Below, piece after piece: positions 1-9,862 of a DNA stretch of 36,369 bases. The notes below the pieces were generated by a model. The model ran no database searches. It saw nothing but the letters and a program-made list of their open reading frames with translations, and was not told where the DNA came from. The position numbers and the translations under genes were made by a program. The stretch lies in NCBI GenBank assembly GCA_040255445.1, contig JBDZUZ010000017.1, positions 1-36,369 of the forward strand. The letters are read 5' to 3'. Positions within the stretch are counted from its first letter, which is position 1. Every line of letters begins with the position of its first letter. The stretch is from JBDZUZ01 sp040255445 (GTDB taxonomy: Bacteria > Planctomycetota > Phycisphaerae > Phycisphaerales > UBA1924).

Positions 1-2
1 AT

Positions 3-2339
3 CCGAGCACCGACCGATTCTCAGCGCTGGGCGATGGGTTCGACATCGGTCCGGGATCGCTGGCGGCTCATCCCGATGGCCGCGTGTTCGCCGCAGGGAT
101 GTTCTCGATGTCCGGCGAAACGCCAATCGCCGATGTCGCGGTGTGGGACGGCCGCGCGTGGAGCCAATTCGGGGCCGAGATCGGTGGCGGGTTTGTCAGA
201 AGCCTTGCTGTGGGACCTGACGGTTCGGTCTATGTGTCCGGTGACCTCGCGGTCGCAGGATTACCGGCAGCCCAACGAGTGCTCCGATGGGACGGCGCTG
301 CGTGGCAGCCCCTTGGCGACGCGGCAAACGGACTGATTCGCGCTCTCGCGGTCATGCCAAACGGTGATGTCGTAGCGGGTGGGGAGTTTGGCCGTTTCGG
401 GATTGGAGCATCAACGCCGACGGTCGCTCGCTGGACGGGCTCGACATGGGTCGCCGTGCAGCCAGGTTTGTCGGGCGTGGCGAACGACCTCAGGGTTCTC
501 GACACCGGCGAACTGCTTGCCGCGGGTCGGTTCTCCCATCAGAGTGCGTTTCCCACGCATCAGGTTGCCCGTTGGGACGGACAGGTGTGGACGCCTGTCG
601 GGCCCGGTACGGCGGGGCTTTCAGAAGTTGCCCGTGTATCGGTCGTCGGGAGCGGACGATTGTTCGCGGCGTCATCGTGGCCCCACAGGCCTGCCGTTGC
701 CGAGTGGGATGGCACGGTATGGCGCGAGGTTGCGGACATGCCGGGCGCGATCGTTCTTGGAATGGTCGGCGGTGCCGACGGGAGACTCTACTTAGGCGGA
801 CAGTTGCACACGTATCCCTTCTCACAAGGGATCGTCCGGTTCGACGGGATTTCCTGGTCGGGGCTCGGCGTGGGCTTTGACTATCTGGTCAGTAGTCTGG
901 CGATGCGGTCGGATGGCAAAGTGTTCGCTGGCGGGATGTTCCGGCAGGCCGGGAACGACCGCGTGCGGCGCGTCGCGCAATGGGACGGGCGCACCTGGAC
1001 CGATGCACCCGGCGGGATTGATTTCTACAAGGTGACATCAATCGTCGCAACCGGCGATGAGCGGATCGTCGTCGGTGGCGGGTTCTCCGGCCGTGGCGTT
1101 CCGCCCTACGCAACGATCGCCGAGTGGGAGAACGAACAGTGGCGCGCATTGAACGCAGAGGAAGCGGGGGAAATCAGTGCGCTCGCGCTCGAGGAGGACG
1201 GAACGCTCCTCGCAGCAGGCGACATCTACTACAGTGCCACCGGCGTTGCTCGATGGCGCGAGCCGTCGTGGGAGTGGGTCGGAGGATGGTTTAGCGGGAA
1301 CCTGTACGCGTTGGCTGTCCTGGCAAACGGCGATATCGTCGCCGGCGGCGAAATCCTGTCTACGTTCCCATGGCCGGGTCAGATCGCTCGATTCGATGGC
1401 GTGGACTGGGAGCCGCTCGCCGCGGACATCAACGGCGCCGTTCGTGCGCTCGTGGCGCTCCCCGCCGGTGGCTTCATCGCGGCGGGCGATTTCACCTCGA
1501 TCGATGGCGTTCCTGCATCCCGGGTTGCTCACTGGGATGGGCATATGTGGAGAGCGCTGGGCGCCGGGCTCGATGGGCCTGGATACTCCGTCGCCATCCT
1601 GCGAAACGGCGATGTGCTCGTCGGCGGCGCTTTCGAGCACGCGGGCGGCGTCTACTCACCCGGTATCGCACGCTGGAGCGAAGGCGCATGGTCCGCGCTG
1701 GGCTCCGGCCTCGAGGGCTACTCGCACATAGGACCCGCGCAGGCACTCACGATTCTCGAACACTCCTCCGGCGAGATACTCGTCGGTGGCGATTTCCATC
1801 GCGCTGGTGGCCAAGCCGCTCCGTTCTTCGCGCGTTTCTCTCCCACTGGTGTGCCCTGGATCGCCGCTCAACCGCAACCTGCGACCACAACCTGCGGCGG
1901 GGTTGCGGAGATCTTTGTTACGCCTGCGACGGGGTACGACTCCATCTCGTTCCGTTGGCAGATCGAAGACCGCTCGGAACCCGACGGATGGCGGGACGTC
2001 AGCGATGGGGTTCTTCTCATCGAAGGAACTCCGGTTGCTCACATGGTGGGCACTGACACCGAAAACTTGTGGATCAGCGCATCCGTGAACTTCGGCTCCG
2101 TCAATGTGCGGGCGATCGTGTCCAACGCCTGCGGCAGCGTTCCATCGCAGGCGGCGAGGATCGAGATCGTCGAATGCCGCTGCCCATCCGACTGGGACAA
2201 TTCCGGCGCGATCGACGGCGACGACATCGCCGCGTTCTTCACCGACTGGCAGCAGGGCAACGCCGACATCGATCAGTCCGGGGGTACGGACGGCGACGAC
2301 ATCACCTACTTCTTCGAGCGGTGGCAGGCGGGGTGCTGA
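3..2339 (+). CDS. Secreted WDG-repeat (propeller-like) protein with C-terminal GC-type dockerin module, 5'-partial
   Basis: The reading frame is open to the left window edge and its first codons (FSALGDG, then HPDGRVFAAG) already fit the internal repeat, so the start and signal peptide lie outside the window; the GTG at 84 is not the real start. About a dozen repeats of the form 'IARWDG..W..LG.G..G.V..L.....G...AGG.F' fill roughly the first 600 residues and suggest a Kelch/Rax2-like beta-propeller; no catalytic motif is visible. An Ig-like segment (FRWQIED ... VSNACGS) follows. From 2181 comes the 52-residue dockerin-like module, C-P-S-D-W-D...RWQAGC, ending exactly at the stop. Closest in build to the gene at 29585-32134. 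Surface location is inferred from the module; the function is unknown. Confidence 0.85.
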   Translation, partial: PSTDRFSALGDGFDIGPGSLAAHPDGRVFAAGMFSMSGETPIADVAVWDGRAWSQFGAEIGGGFVRSLAVGPDGSVYVSGDLAVAGLPAAQRVLRWDGAAWQPLGDAANGLIRALAVMPNGDVVAGGEFGRFGIGASTPTVARWTGSTWVAVQPGLSGVANDLRVLDTGELLAAGRFSHQSAFPTHQVARWDGQVWTPVGPGTAGLSEVARVSVVGSGRLFAASSWPHRPAVAEWDGTVWREVADMPGAIVLGMVGGADGRLYLGGQLHTYPFSQGIVRFDGISWSGLGVGFDYLVSSLAMRSDGKVFAGGMFRQAGNDRVRRVAQWDGRTWTDAPGGIDFYKVTSIVATGDERIVVGGGFSGRGVPPYATIAEWENEQWRALNAEEAGEISALALEEDGTLLAAGDIYYSATGVARWREPSWEWVGGWFSGNLYALAVLANGDIVAGGEILSTFPWPGQIARFDGVDWEPLAADINGAVRALVALPAGGFIAAGDFTSIDGVPASRVAHWDGHMWRALGAGLDGPGYSVAILRNGDVLVGGAFEHAGGVYSPGIARWSEGAWSALGSGLEGYSHIGPAQALTILEHSSGEILVGGDFHRAGGQAAPFFARFSPTGVPWIAAQPQPATTTCGGVAEIFVTPATGYDSISFRWQIEDRSEPDGWRDVSDGVLLIEGTPVAHMVGTDTENLWISASVNFGSVNVRAIVSNACGSVPSQAARIEIVECRCPSDWDNSGAIDGDDIAAFFTDWQQGNADIDQSGGTDGDDITYFFERWQAGC

Positions 2340-2409
2340 CCCCTTGAAATGGCGTGGCCCGTCGGGCGTTGTGCGATCCAGCACCGATCACGCACCCACG
2401 GAGCCCGCC

Positions 2410-3465
2410 ATGCGAGCGATTACCACCGCCGCCGTCGCCACCGCGTGTCTCGCCTCGCTCACCGCCCCCGCCCTCGCCCAGCCCCAGAGCTTTATCGGTC
2501 TCCAATACGGCGACGGCCACCCGCGCCAACTGCTCGATATCTACCTCCCCGCCGGGCCGATTGTGCAGCGGCCGATGGTCATCTACATCCACGGCGGCGG
2601 TTGGCGCACCGGCAGCCGCACCACCGCCAACAGCGGCGGCCGCGTGACCGAGCTGCTCGCCCGCGGCTTCGCGGTTGCCTCGATCGACTACCGCCTCTCC
2701 GGCGATGCGACGTTCCCCGCGCAGATCCACGACTGCAAGGCCGCGATCCGGTACCTCCGCATGCACGCGGCGGTCTACGGCATCGACCCCGACCGCATTG
2801 CTGTGTGGGGCACTTCGGCGGGCGGCCACCTCGCCGCGCTCCTGGGTACCTCCGGCGATGTCGCCGCGGCGGAGGGCGCGGTCGGCGCGGCGTCAGGCAA
2901 CCTCGCCTTCTCCAGCCGCGTGCAGGCCGTGGCCGATTTCTTCGGGCCCACCGACATGCTCGGCATCGCGTTCCACCTGGAGTGCAACTCGGCCGAGTCG
3001 CTCCTGCTGGGCGCGTGCCTCGGTGACATCCAGGCGAACATCAACAACCCTGCGTGGTCCGAGCAGGTCGAGAATGCGCGGCTGGCGAGCTCGATTACGC
3101 ACGTGACGCCCGATGACTCGCCTTTCTACATCGCGCACGGCGTGGAGGACGGCACCGTGCCGGTCGAGCACAGCACCCGCATCCACGCAGCCCTCCTCGC
3201 CGCGGGCGTCCCCGCGGCGATCCGCCTCGTCCCCGGCGCGGGCCACGGCTTGCCGGTGATCGAGAACTACCCGGCGTACGCGTTCTTCGTGGACACGGTG
3301 GGGCGGTGCCCGGCGGACTGGGACCGATCCGGCGGTGTCGATGGCGACGACATCGGCGCATTCTTCGCGGATTGGCAAGCCGGGAACGCCGACATCGACG
3401 GCTCGGGCGGCACCGACGGCGACGACATCACCAGGTTCTTCGAGCGTTGGCAGGCGGGGTGCTGA
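2410..3465 (+). CDS. Secreted alpha/beta-hydrolase (esterase-like) with GC-type dockerin module
   Basis: A 351-residue protein. The frame is open further upstream, but the ATG at 2410 is chosen because it begins a clean Sec signal peptide (MRAITTAAVATACLASL...ALAQ, cleavage near residue 24). The catalytic domain spans about residues 30-297: oxyanion motif HGGGW (61-65), nucleophile elbow G-T-S-A-G (Ser136), an acid in GVEDG (Asp247) and the final His in GAGHG (His279). This is the pattern of the BD-FAE/carboxylesterase-like hydrolases, so ester hydrolysis, for example of acylated polysaccharide, is likely; the substrate is not shown. The last 52 residues are the dockerin-like module ending RWQAGC. 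The gene starts 70 nt after the preceding stop and may share its transcript. Confidence 0.9.
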   Translation: MRAITTAAVATACLASLTAPALAQPQSFIGLQYGDGHPRQLLDIYLPAGPIVQRPMVIYIHGGGWRTGSRTTANSGGRVTELLARGFAVASIDYRLSGDATFPAQIHDCKAAIRYLRMHAAVYGIDPDRIAVWGTSAGGHLAALLGTSGDVAAAEGAVGAASGNLAFSSRVQAVADFFGPTDMLGIAFHLECNSAESLLLGACLGDIQANINNPAWSEQVENARLASSITHVTPDDSPFYIAHGVEDGTVPVEHSTRIHAALLAAGVPAAIRLVPGAGHGLPVIENYPAYAFFVDTVGRCPADWDRSGGVDGDDIGAFFADWQAGNADIDGSGGTDGDDITRFFERWQAGC

Positions 3466-3606
3466 CTGCACAGGTGATGGCTACCCACCTGATGACCGGT
3501 CGGACGTTGACCTTCTGGTAACGGCAAAGGTTCGGTATTGTGAGGTCGTGGTTCCGGTGATAGCCTCCTCGCGGGCCGCGGAGTGCGCGGACAGGGGCTT
3601 TGCACC

Positions 3607-4359
3607 ATGTTGCAGAATCGTGTGTTGCGTGATCGTCGCGTTGCGATCGTGGGGTGTGTGTGCATCACGGTCGCGGCGGCCGCGCCGATCGCGCTGGGCC
3701 AGAACCTCATCACCAATGGCGGGTTCGAAGCCGGGCACACCGGCTTTCTCTCTGATTACAACTACTCCGCGACATTGAACTTCACCGAGGGCCAGTACAC
3801 CGTCCGCGACAACGGGTCGTCGTTCAACGGATTCTTCGTCAACCCCCCGCCCGCATCACCGGGCAGCATCAACATGATGGTCGTCAACGGCTCGATCACG
3901 CCCGGCCAGCGCATCTGGTACAGCACGATCGCGGTGACACCCGGCACGACCTACAACCTCGCGCTCCGCGGCTGCACCGCGGTCGCCGGCGGCCCGGCGA
4001 TCCTGCGCTGGCAGGTCGATGGAGCGATGATCGGCTCGTCAGTCACGCTGCCAGCGCAGACCCGCGAGTGGGTCGACGTCACGGCCGAGTGGACCGCGCC
4101 CGCCGGCGTTACCTCGATCCAGCTCGCGGTCCGCAACCTGAACACCTCGAGCTTCCCCAACGACTTCTACATGGACGACCTGTCCATGACCGCCGCGTCA
4201 TGTCCCGCTGACTGGGACAACTCCGGCGGTGTCGATGGCGACGACATCGGCGCGTTCTTCGCCGACTGGCAGATGGGCGATGCCGACATCGATCAGTCCG
4301 GGGGTACGGACGGCGACGATATCACGTACTTCTTCGAGCGCTGGCAGGCGGGGTGCTGA
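3607..4359 (+). CDS. Secreted CBM/DUF642-like beta-sandwich protein with GC-type dockerin module
   Basis: A 250-residue protein. The frame can begin at a GTG at 3583, but the ATG at 3607 places the basic region and hydrophobic stretch (VLRDRRVAIVGCVCITVAAAAPIALGQ) as a normal signal peptide ending near residue 32. The mature part opens with NLITNGGFEAG, the typical first strand of CBM4/9- or DUF642-type jelly-roll domains. A second half with W-R-dimer-like strands (ILRWQVDG, WVDVTAEWTAP, FYMDDLSM) is consistent with one complete sandwich of about 165 residues. A role in carbohydrate or surface binding is inferred; no enzyme motif is present. The module follows from about residue 199 and ends RWQAGC. 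Its last 78 nt differ from those of the first gene in the window at only three positions. Confidence 0.88.
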   Translation: MLQNRVLRDRRVAIVGCVCITVAAAAPIALGQNLITNGGFEAGHTGFLSDYNYSATLNFTEGQYTVRDNGSSFNGFFVNPPPASPGSINMMVVNGSITPGQRIWYSTIAVTPGTTYNLALRGCTAVAGGPAILRWQVDGAMIGSSVTLPAQTREWVDVTAEWTAPAGVTSIQLAVRNLNTSSFPNDFYMDDLSMTAASCPADWDNSGGVDGDDIGAFFADWQMGDADIDQSGGTDGDDITYFFERWQAGC

Positions 4360-4430
4360 TCCCTGCCGCGGCGGTCGGCGGTCATTCCAGGGTCCGAGAA
4401 CTCGATAGCGGAATTTCTGCAACCTGCCCC

Positions 4431-4458
4431 TTGTGGGCGGGTATGACTCCGGTAGATT
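4431..4458 (+). promoter_or_regulatory. Putative sigma70-type promoter for the 4501 gene
   Basis: TTGTGG (4431-4436), 16-nt spacer, TAGATT (4453-4458). It would give a short leader of about 35 nt before the ATG at 4501. Found by eye only. Confidence 0.4.
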
Positions 4459-4500
4459 GGGTGGCCGCGGCCGCCCCTGGCCGCCCCCGGAGAGAGAGAC

Positions 4501-6060
4501 ATGCCGGCAGTGAAGTGTGTGGTGGTGTCGTGCGCGCTCGCGGTGTCGACCGCGGCGATGGCGCAGGTTGTGCTGACTCCGGTGCTGCGGAGCGGCGATG
4601 CGGTCCCGGGCCCGGACTGGTGGCCGGAGCGTGAATTCGGCCGGATGGGCACCAACCCGCAGGTCGCGCCCGATGGGACAATTTTTCTGACCGGCGGCTG
4701 GCAGGGATTGAATCCGCTCGAGTCAGCGGTATTCATCGGACGGCCGGGCGCTTGGAATGCGGGGCTGTGGCACGGGCGCGAGGGGCCGATGCGCGAAGAT
4801 CGCACAAAGGTCATCGTGCTGCAGCGCCCCACATACGGCGGCGGCCTGAATTTCATCGCAAACTCGATCATTGATGGCGATACTGTGAACGGCTCGAATG
4901 ACCGGGCCATCGTTGGTGGTGCGCTCGGCAGCGACGATTACATAGTCCGCAGCGGCTTTCAAACCGCCGGCGCTCTGGGCAACTGGAGCCAGCCGGACTC
5001 CGTCCAACGCATCAACGCAGCGGGGCAGTACGCGCTGAGCAGCGGCATTCTGTCGGGTCGGGGGATCGCTGTCGGCGGTCCGGGCGCTGGGCCGCAGGTG
5101 ATCGCACAGACCTCCGGACCGGTTCTCGGCGGGCCAGCGGGGAGCACGCACAATTCGAACATCGGCATGCCGGTCCTCAGCGAGACGGGCGCGGTCGCCT
5201 ATCGCGCCGGGTACAACCAGGTTTCCGGGGGCAGCCGGCTGGCGATCTTCAGATACAGCAACGGCGCTGCGCAGCGCATCGTGACGACCTCGAGCCCCGG
5301 CCCGTCCGTGCCGGGTATTCCGGACGGCAGCATCCTGACGAGCGTCGACGACCCGCAGATCGGGGACGCCGGGCACATGGCGTTCAGCGGCCAGATGGGC
5401 GGGGCTTCCGCCATCTGGACGACCGATGCCGCCGGCACGCAGGTGCGCGGGATCGCGTCGACCAACACGGTGATGCCGGGATCACCCGGGACAGAACTCC
5501 GTTTCTTCCGCAACATCACCGTTGCTCCCAATGGCGATGTCGCCTTCATGGGAAGCTACCGCTCCGGGGGCACGACCGATTTCGACAACGATGAACGGCT
5601 GTGGAAGTACAGCAACGGCGCCATCGGGCTCTGGCTCGCAGAGGGTGTTCAGGCCCCCGGCGAGGAGGCCGGGGTGCGCGTATCACCCTTGAGCCTGACG
5701 AATATCAACGCGATGGGTCACGCGGGTCTCGTCGCGAGGCTCACCGGCCCGGGAGTGACCGCCGAGAACGAGCGGGCGCTGTTCGGCCTGGATGCCTCCG
5801 GCGAGCTGGTGCCGGTGCTTCGCACCGGCGAGTTGTTCGAGTTTGCCCCGGGAGACATGCGTCTCATCCACAGCTTTGATGTCGCCGTCGGCGGCGGGCG
5901 AGCGCTCGCGGACGACGGCACACTGATCTTCCGGATCGAGTTCGCGGATCGGACTAACGGTATTTACACAGTGCACATCCCCGCGCCCGCGGCATGGGTT
6001 CTTTTCTGTGGTCTGCCGATCTTCGCCGCCCGCCGGAAGCGTGCCGCGGCGAACTCCTGA
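4501..6060 (+). CDS. Exported NxxGxxAF tandem-repeat protein with PEP-CTERM-like anchor
   Basis: A 519-residue protein with a short signal peptide (MPAVKCVVVSCALAVSTAAMAQ). GGAG at 4489-4492 lies 8 nt before the ATG. The body carries repeated units built around a Gly and a small-hydrophobic pair, such as INAAGQYALSS, LSETGAVAYRA, IGDAGHMAFSG, VAPNGDVAFMG, INAMGHAGLVA and LADDGTLIFRI. This matches the 'choice-of-anchor' NxxGxxAF repeat proteins (DUF7453-like). The C-terminus IPAPAAWVLFCGLPIFAARRKR is a PEP-CTERM-like tripartite signal (Pro-rich motif, membrane helix, Arg-rich tip), so the protein is probably handled by an exosortase-like system rather than by the dockerin route of its neighbours. 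Molecular function unknown. Confidence 0.88.
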   Translation: MPAVKCVVVSCALAVSTAAMAQVVLTPVLRSGDAVPGPDWWPEREFGRMGTNPQVAPDGTIFLTGGWQGLNPLESAVFIGRPGAWNAGLWHGREGPMREDRTKVIVLQRPTYGGGLNFIANSIIDGDTVNGSNDRAIVGGALGSDDYIVRSGFQTAGALGNWSQPDSVQRINAAGQYALSSGILSGRGIAVGGPGAGPQVIAQTSGPVLGGPAGSTHNSNIGMPVLSETGAVAYRAGYNQVSGGSRLAIFRYSNGAAQRIVTTSSPGPSVPGIPDGSILTSVDDPQIGDAGHMAFSGQMGGASAIWTTDAAGTQVRGIASTNTVMPGSPGTELRFFRNITVAPNGDVAFMGSYRSGGTTDFDNDERLWKYSNGAIGLWLAEGVQAPGEEAGVRVSPLSLTNINAMGHAGLVARLTGPGVTAENERALFGLDASGELVPVLRTGELFEFAPGDMRLIHSFDVAVGGGRALADDGTLIFRIEFADRTNGIYTVHIPAPAAWVLFCGLPIFAARRKRAAANS

Positions 6061-6203
6061 CGGTATCGTGCGTCAATACAACGGCGGGCCGGAACGGCCA
6101 CTCGCGGGGCCGCCGGGCGTGACAATGGCCGAGCCCACGCGGTCGACGCGTGCGTGCACAACCAGAGAGGGGCGGCCGCGCCGAGCGCGGCGGGAGCACA
6201 CGG

Positions 6204-9200
6204 ATGCTGAAGCGATCGCTCGCGTTTATCTGCGCTGCCGTCATGGCCGGCCCCGCCGCGGCCCAGTCATCCTGTTTGGACTGGGGGAGCGAGTTTCTTG
6301 ATGTGCTCCCCAACGGGACCATCCGGACATCGGTCGCCGCGTCAACGCCCGATGGGCCGGTGCTCTTCGTTGGCGGACGGTTCTCCAAGGTGGGCGCGAA
6401 GACAGCAAGCAATGTCGCGTATTGGACCGGCACGGAATGGGGCACGATGGAGCCCGCCATCCGCGTGAATCACGGTACGACCGTCAACGCGATGGCGTAT
6501 TACGACGACGATGGGCCCGGCCCCAACCCGCCGTCGCTCTTTATCGGCGGCTTCTTCAACCACATCGGCGGCGTTGATACCACCCATATTGCCCGCTGGG
6601 ACGGGACGAGTTGGTCCGCTGTCGGCGGCGGGCTGAACCTCGCGGTTAACGGCTTGTGTGTGTTCGACGATGACGGGCCCGGCCCCGGGCTTCCGTCTCT
6701 GTACGCCGTAGGACCGTTTGACTTCGGCGGCGGCAACCTCGCCGTGATGGCCCGCTGGAATGGGACGGCTTGGACTCCGATCTACGGAACATCCGGTGGT
6801 GTCAATGCGCTGACGGTCTACGACGGCGAGCTGATCGCCGGCGGAGCCTTCACGAGCATCGGCGGCGTCACGGCATCGGGGATCGCTCGCTGGAACGGGC
6901 AGACATGGCGCCCGATGGGCATGGGAATCGGCCCGAACATCGTGGGTGTGAAGTGCTTCGCGGAGCACGACGACGGGACGGGACGGGCGCTGTACGTCGC
7001 GGGCCGATTCGAAGCGGCCGGCGGCACGCCGGTGAACAGCATCGCCAAATGGAACGGCGAATGGTCGCCCGTTGGCGATGGCATCCGCGATGGAAGCAGC
7101 ACGGCGACCATCAACTCACTCGCGTCCTTCGACGATGGGGCGGGTCCGCGGCTGTATGCCGGCGGCACCTTCCGGCCCGCGCCGGGATACGAGGTCGACC
7201 GCTTTGCGGTGTGGGACGGGCAGACCTGGGCGCAGGCGGCGACGGTGAGTTCCTCGATCGAGCACCTCACGACCTTCGACACGGACGGCGTCCGATCGTT
7301 GCTCGTCTTTGGTCCGTTCTCGAACCTCGCCGGTCTGCGCGCGAAGTTCATGGCCGAGCGGCGTGAGCAGCGATGGATGGTGCGCGGACAGTCGTTTCCG
7401 GCGGAGCAGGAGTCCGCGACGATCTTCGAACTGGGCACGTTCGATTTGGGTTCCGGGCCGCGGCTCTTTGCCAGCGGCAGCTTCAGGTTCGCCGGACCGA
7501 TCGCGGCCGACAGCATCGCCCAGTGGGACGGTCGGGCCTGGGCGCCCTTGGGAATCCCGGACGATGGAACCACCGCGACCGCCTACGCGATGCATCAGTT
7601 CCCGGCCGGTGCGGGGAACCCCGTGTACTTCGGCGGCGGCTTCGAGCACGTCCGCCTCGACGGCGAGACGCATGCGGTGCGCGGCATCGGCGCCTGGGAC
7701 GGTGCGAACTGGTCCCCCGTCGAGGCCGGGCTCTCTTCGGGCGGGCTGAGTTCGCGGGCGGTGCTTGCGCTCCAAGGCTTCAACGATGGCTCGGGCGAGA
7801 AGCTCTTTCTGGGCGGGCAGTTCGCCGGAACGGTCGGTCGACCGCTGAATCATGTCGCCCGCTATACCGACGACGGGTGGGAGTCCTTCGACACCGATGG
7901 GCTCCCCAACACAGTGCGCAGCGCTGTGTATTTTGATGACGGGACCGGCTCGGCGCTCTATGTCGGCGGCTGGTTCAAATCCGCCGGCGGAGACGCCGCC
8001 TGCGGCGTTGCGAAATGGGACGGGACGCGATGGGTTCCCGTGGGCGACAATCTCGCCGGCAACCAGCGTGTGTTCTCGCTCGCCGTGTTCGATGACGGCT
8101 CGGGGCCGGCGCTCTACGCCGCGGGCGAATTCGATGTAGCGGGAAACCCCGGCGTGTGCCGGAATGTCGCGAGATGGAACGGCACCGTGTGGGAGCCGCT
8201 CGATGTCGGGATCTTCACCCACTCCGGAGGCCGTGTGAACAAGCTTCTGGTGTTCGATCCGGGCACGGGTCCCGCCCTCTACGCGGTCTTGAACAGGTTG
8301 TACCGCTGGACCGGCACCACCTGGGTCGATGCATCGGGCGTGCTGACCGGCTCTATCACCGACATCTGCCTCTACGACCCCGACAGTTCCGGACCGGAGC
8401 CGGCGTGGCTCGCCACCGTCGGCAACTTCACGCGGACCGGAACCAATGGGCTCGCCACGAATGTCGCGACATGGGACGGCACGCGCTGGTATGCGCTGGG
8501 GAGCGGCATCGGCACCGGCGCGACCACCATCGGCGTCTTTGATGATGGGAGCGGAGTCCCGAAGATCGTCGTGGCCGGCAACGCGCTGCGCGAGGCGGGC
8601 GGCCAGCCGGTCTCCAAGATCGCAATCTGGAATCGGGCATCGTGGTCTCCCATGGGTACCGGAATCCAGTCCAACTCGAGCCAGTCGATCGACACGATCA
8701 CGACCTTCGACGATGGGAACGGCCCCGCGCTCTACGTTGGCGGCGTTTTCGCGATGGCCGGCGGCCTCCAGGTCGACCGCATCGCACGGTGGGACGGGAC
8801 GGCGTGGTCCCGTCCGCCCGGGGTCATCGGCGGCGTGTACTCGCTGCGTATTCTCGATGGGCCGAGCGGTCCCGAGTTCATCGCCTGCGGCGGCTTCAGC
8901 AGCGCATCTGGCTTGGCCGCACCCAATGTCATCGCATGGGATGAATCGGGATGGCACCTTCTGGCCGACGGCCTCAACGCCGGCGTGTCCGCATTCGCCG
9001 TGTTCGACCCGGATGGCGCCGGTGCAGCGCCGCCCGAGCTCTACGCCGGCGGTAGTTTCGCCGCATCCGGTCCGCACGCTGTTTCAGGCATCGCACGATG
9101 GACCGGGTCGGGATGGGCGCCAGTCGGTGGGGCGATCGGCGGCTCATCCTCCGCAAGCGTCGTGACGTTCGCGCTGTTCGACGATGGAACCGGCGAAGCT

Positions 9201-9761
9201 CTGTACGCGGGCGGCGGCTTCTCCACCGCGGGCGGTGTGCCGGCGGTGTCGCTGGCGCGGTGGAACGGGAGCGCCTGGTCCGCGGTCGGCTCGGGTCCCC
9301 GCCGCGACGACGGCTCGTTCGGATCGATCTCGAGATTGTTCGTGCACGACGACGGCGGCGGCCCGGCTCTCTACGCCGCGGGGCGGTTCGCATCCATGGA
9401 CGGTGTACCCGCCAGCAACATCGCAAGATGGAACGGTGTCGAGTGGTCCGCCCTGGGCTCTGGCGTTAACGCCGATGCCTACGCCATGGCGTCCTTCGAG
9501 CACGAGGGCGAGCTCGCGCTCGTCGTTGGCGGCGCATTCCGCACAGCCGGAGACCGCGACTCACCGTTGATCGCGACGTGGAAGGCCTGCGAGAACCCGG
9601 TCTGCCCCGGTGACTGGGACGGTTCCGGCGGCGTGGACGGCGACGACATCGGCGCGTTCTTCGCCGACTGGCAGATGGGCGATGCCGACATCGATCAGTC
9701 CGGCGGGACGGATGGCGACGACATCACGTACTTCTTTGAACGGTGGCAGGCCGGCTGCTGA
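6204..9761 (+). CDS. Large secreted WDG-repeat (propeller-like) protein with GC-type dockerin module, paralogue 1
   Basis: A 1185-residue protein. The ATG at 6204 is preferred over the upstream GTG at 6150 because MLKRSLAFICAAVMAGPAAAQ is a proper signal peptide and the next gene starts with the same MLKR. About twenty repeats of roughly 50 residues follow: 'FDDGSGPALY.AGGF..AGG....NIARWDG..W.PLG.G...'. The repeats predict a series of beta-propeller blades; no catalytic residues stand out. The C-terminal module begins CPGDWDG and ends RWQAGC. The protein is colinear with the next gene product over its whole length (CLDWGSEF against CLEWGNNF, AKWNGEWSPVGDGIRDG against AMWDGQWSSLGAGIRNG), so the pair is a tandem duplication. 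Export and surface attachment are inferred. Confidence 0.92.
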   Translation: MLKRSLAFICAAVMAGPAAAQSSCLDWGSEFLDVLPNGTIRTSVAASTPDGPVLFVGGRFSKVGAKTASNVAYWTGTEWGTMEPAIRVNHGTTVNAMAYYDDDGPGPNPPSLFIGGFFNHIGGVDTTHIARWDGTSWSAVGGGLNLAVNGLCVFDDDGPGPGLPSLYAVGPFDFGGGNLAVMARWNGTAWTPIYGTSGGVNALTVYDGELIAGGAFTSIGGVTASGIARWNGQTWRPMGMGIGPNIVGVKCFAEHDDGTGRALYVAGRFEAAGGTPVNSIAKWNGEWSPVGDGIRDGSSTATINSLASFDDGAGPRLYAGGTFRPAPGYEVDRFAVWDGQTWAQAATVSSSIEHLTTFDTDGVRSLLVFGPFSNLAGLRAKFMAERREQRWMVRGQSFPAEQESATIFELGTFDLGSGPRLFASGSFRFAGPIAADSIAQWDGRAWAPLGIPDDGTTATAYAMHQFPAGAGNPVYFGGGFEHVRLDGETHAVRGIGAWDGANWSPVEAGLSSGGLSSRAVLALQGFNDGSGEKLFLGGQFAGTVGRPLNHVARYTDDGWESFDTDGLPNTVRSAVYFDDGTGSALYVGGWFKSAGGDAACGVAKWDGTRWVPVGDNLAGNQRVFSLAVFDDGSGPALYAAGEFDVAGNPGVCRNVARWNGTVWEPLDVGIFTHSGGRVNKLLVFDPGTGPALYAVLNRLYRWTGTTWVDASGVLTGSITDICLYDPDSSGPEPAWLATVGNFTRTGTNGLATNVATWDGTRWYALGSGIGTGATTIGVFDDGSGVPKIVVAGNALREAGGQPVSKIAIWNRASWSPMGTGIQSNSSQSIDTITTFDDGNGPALYVGGVFAMAGGLQVDRIARWDGTAWSRPPGVIGGVYSLRILDGPSGPEFIACGGFSSASGLAAPNVIAWDESGWHLLADGLNAGVSAFAVFDPDGAGAAPPELYAGGSFAASGPHAVSGIARWTGSGWAPVGGAIGGSSSASVVTFALFDDGTGEALYAGGGFSTAGGVPAVSLARWNGSAWSAVGSGPRRDDGSFGSISRLFVHDDGGGPALYAAGRFASMDGVPASNIARWNGVEWSALGSGVNADAYAMASFEHEGELALVVGGAFRTAGDRDSPLIATWKACENPVCPGDWDGSGGVDGDDIGAFFADWQMGDADIDQSGGTDGDDITYFFERWQAGC

Positions 9762-9862
9762 CGCTCTGATCCGTCACAACCAGATCGCACGCGCAGCCGC
9801 CCTCGTTCGGCGTCGCGGTGTGGACCAGCCCAAGTGGGACAGCGTCCGATCGGAGGGGAAAT

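Noticed and set aside
84..2339. GTG at 84 as the true start of the first gene
   Set aside because: The frame is open to the window edge and the codons before 84 continue the internal repeat; no signal peptide follows the GTG.
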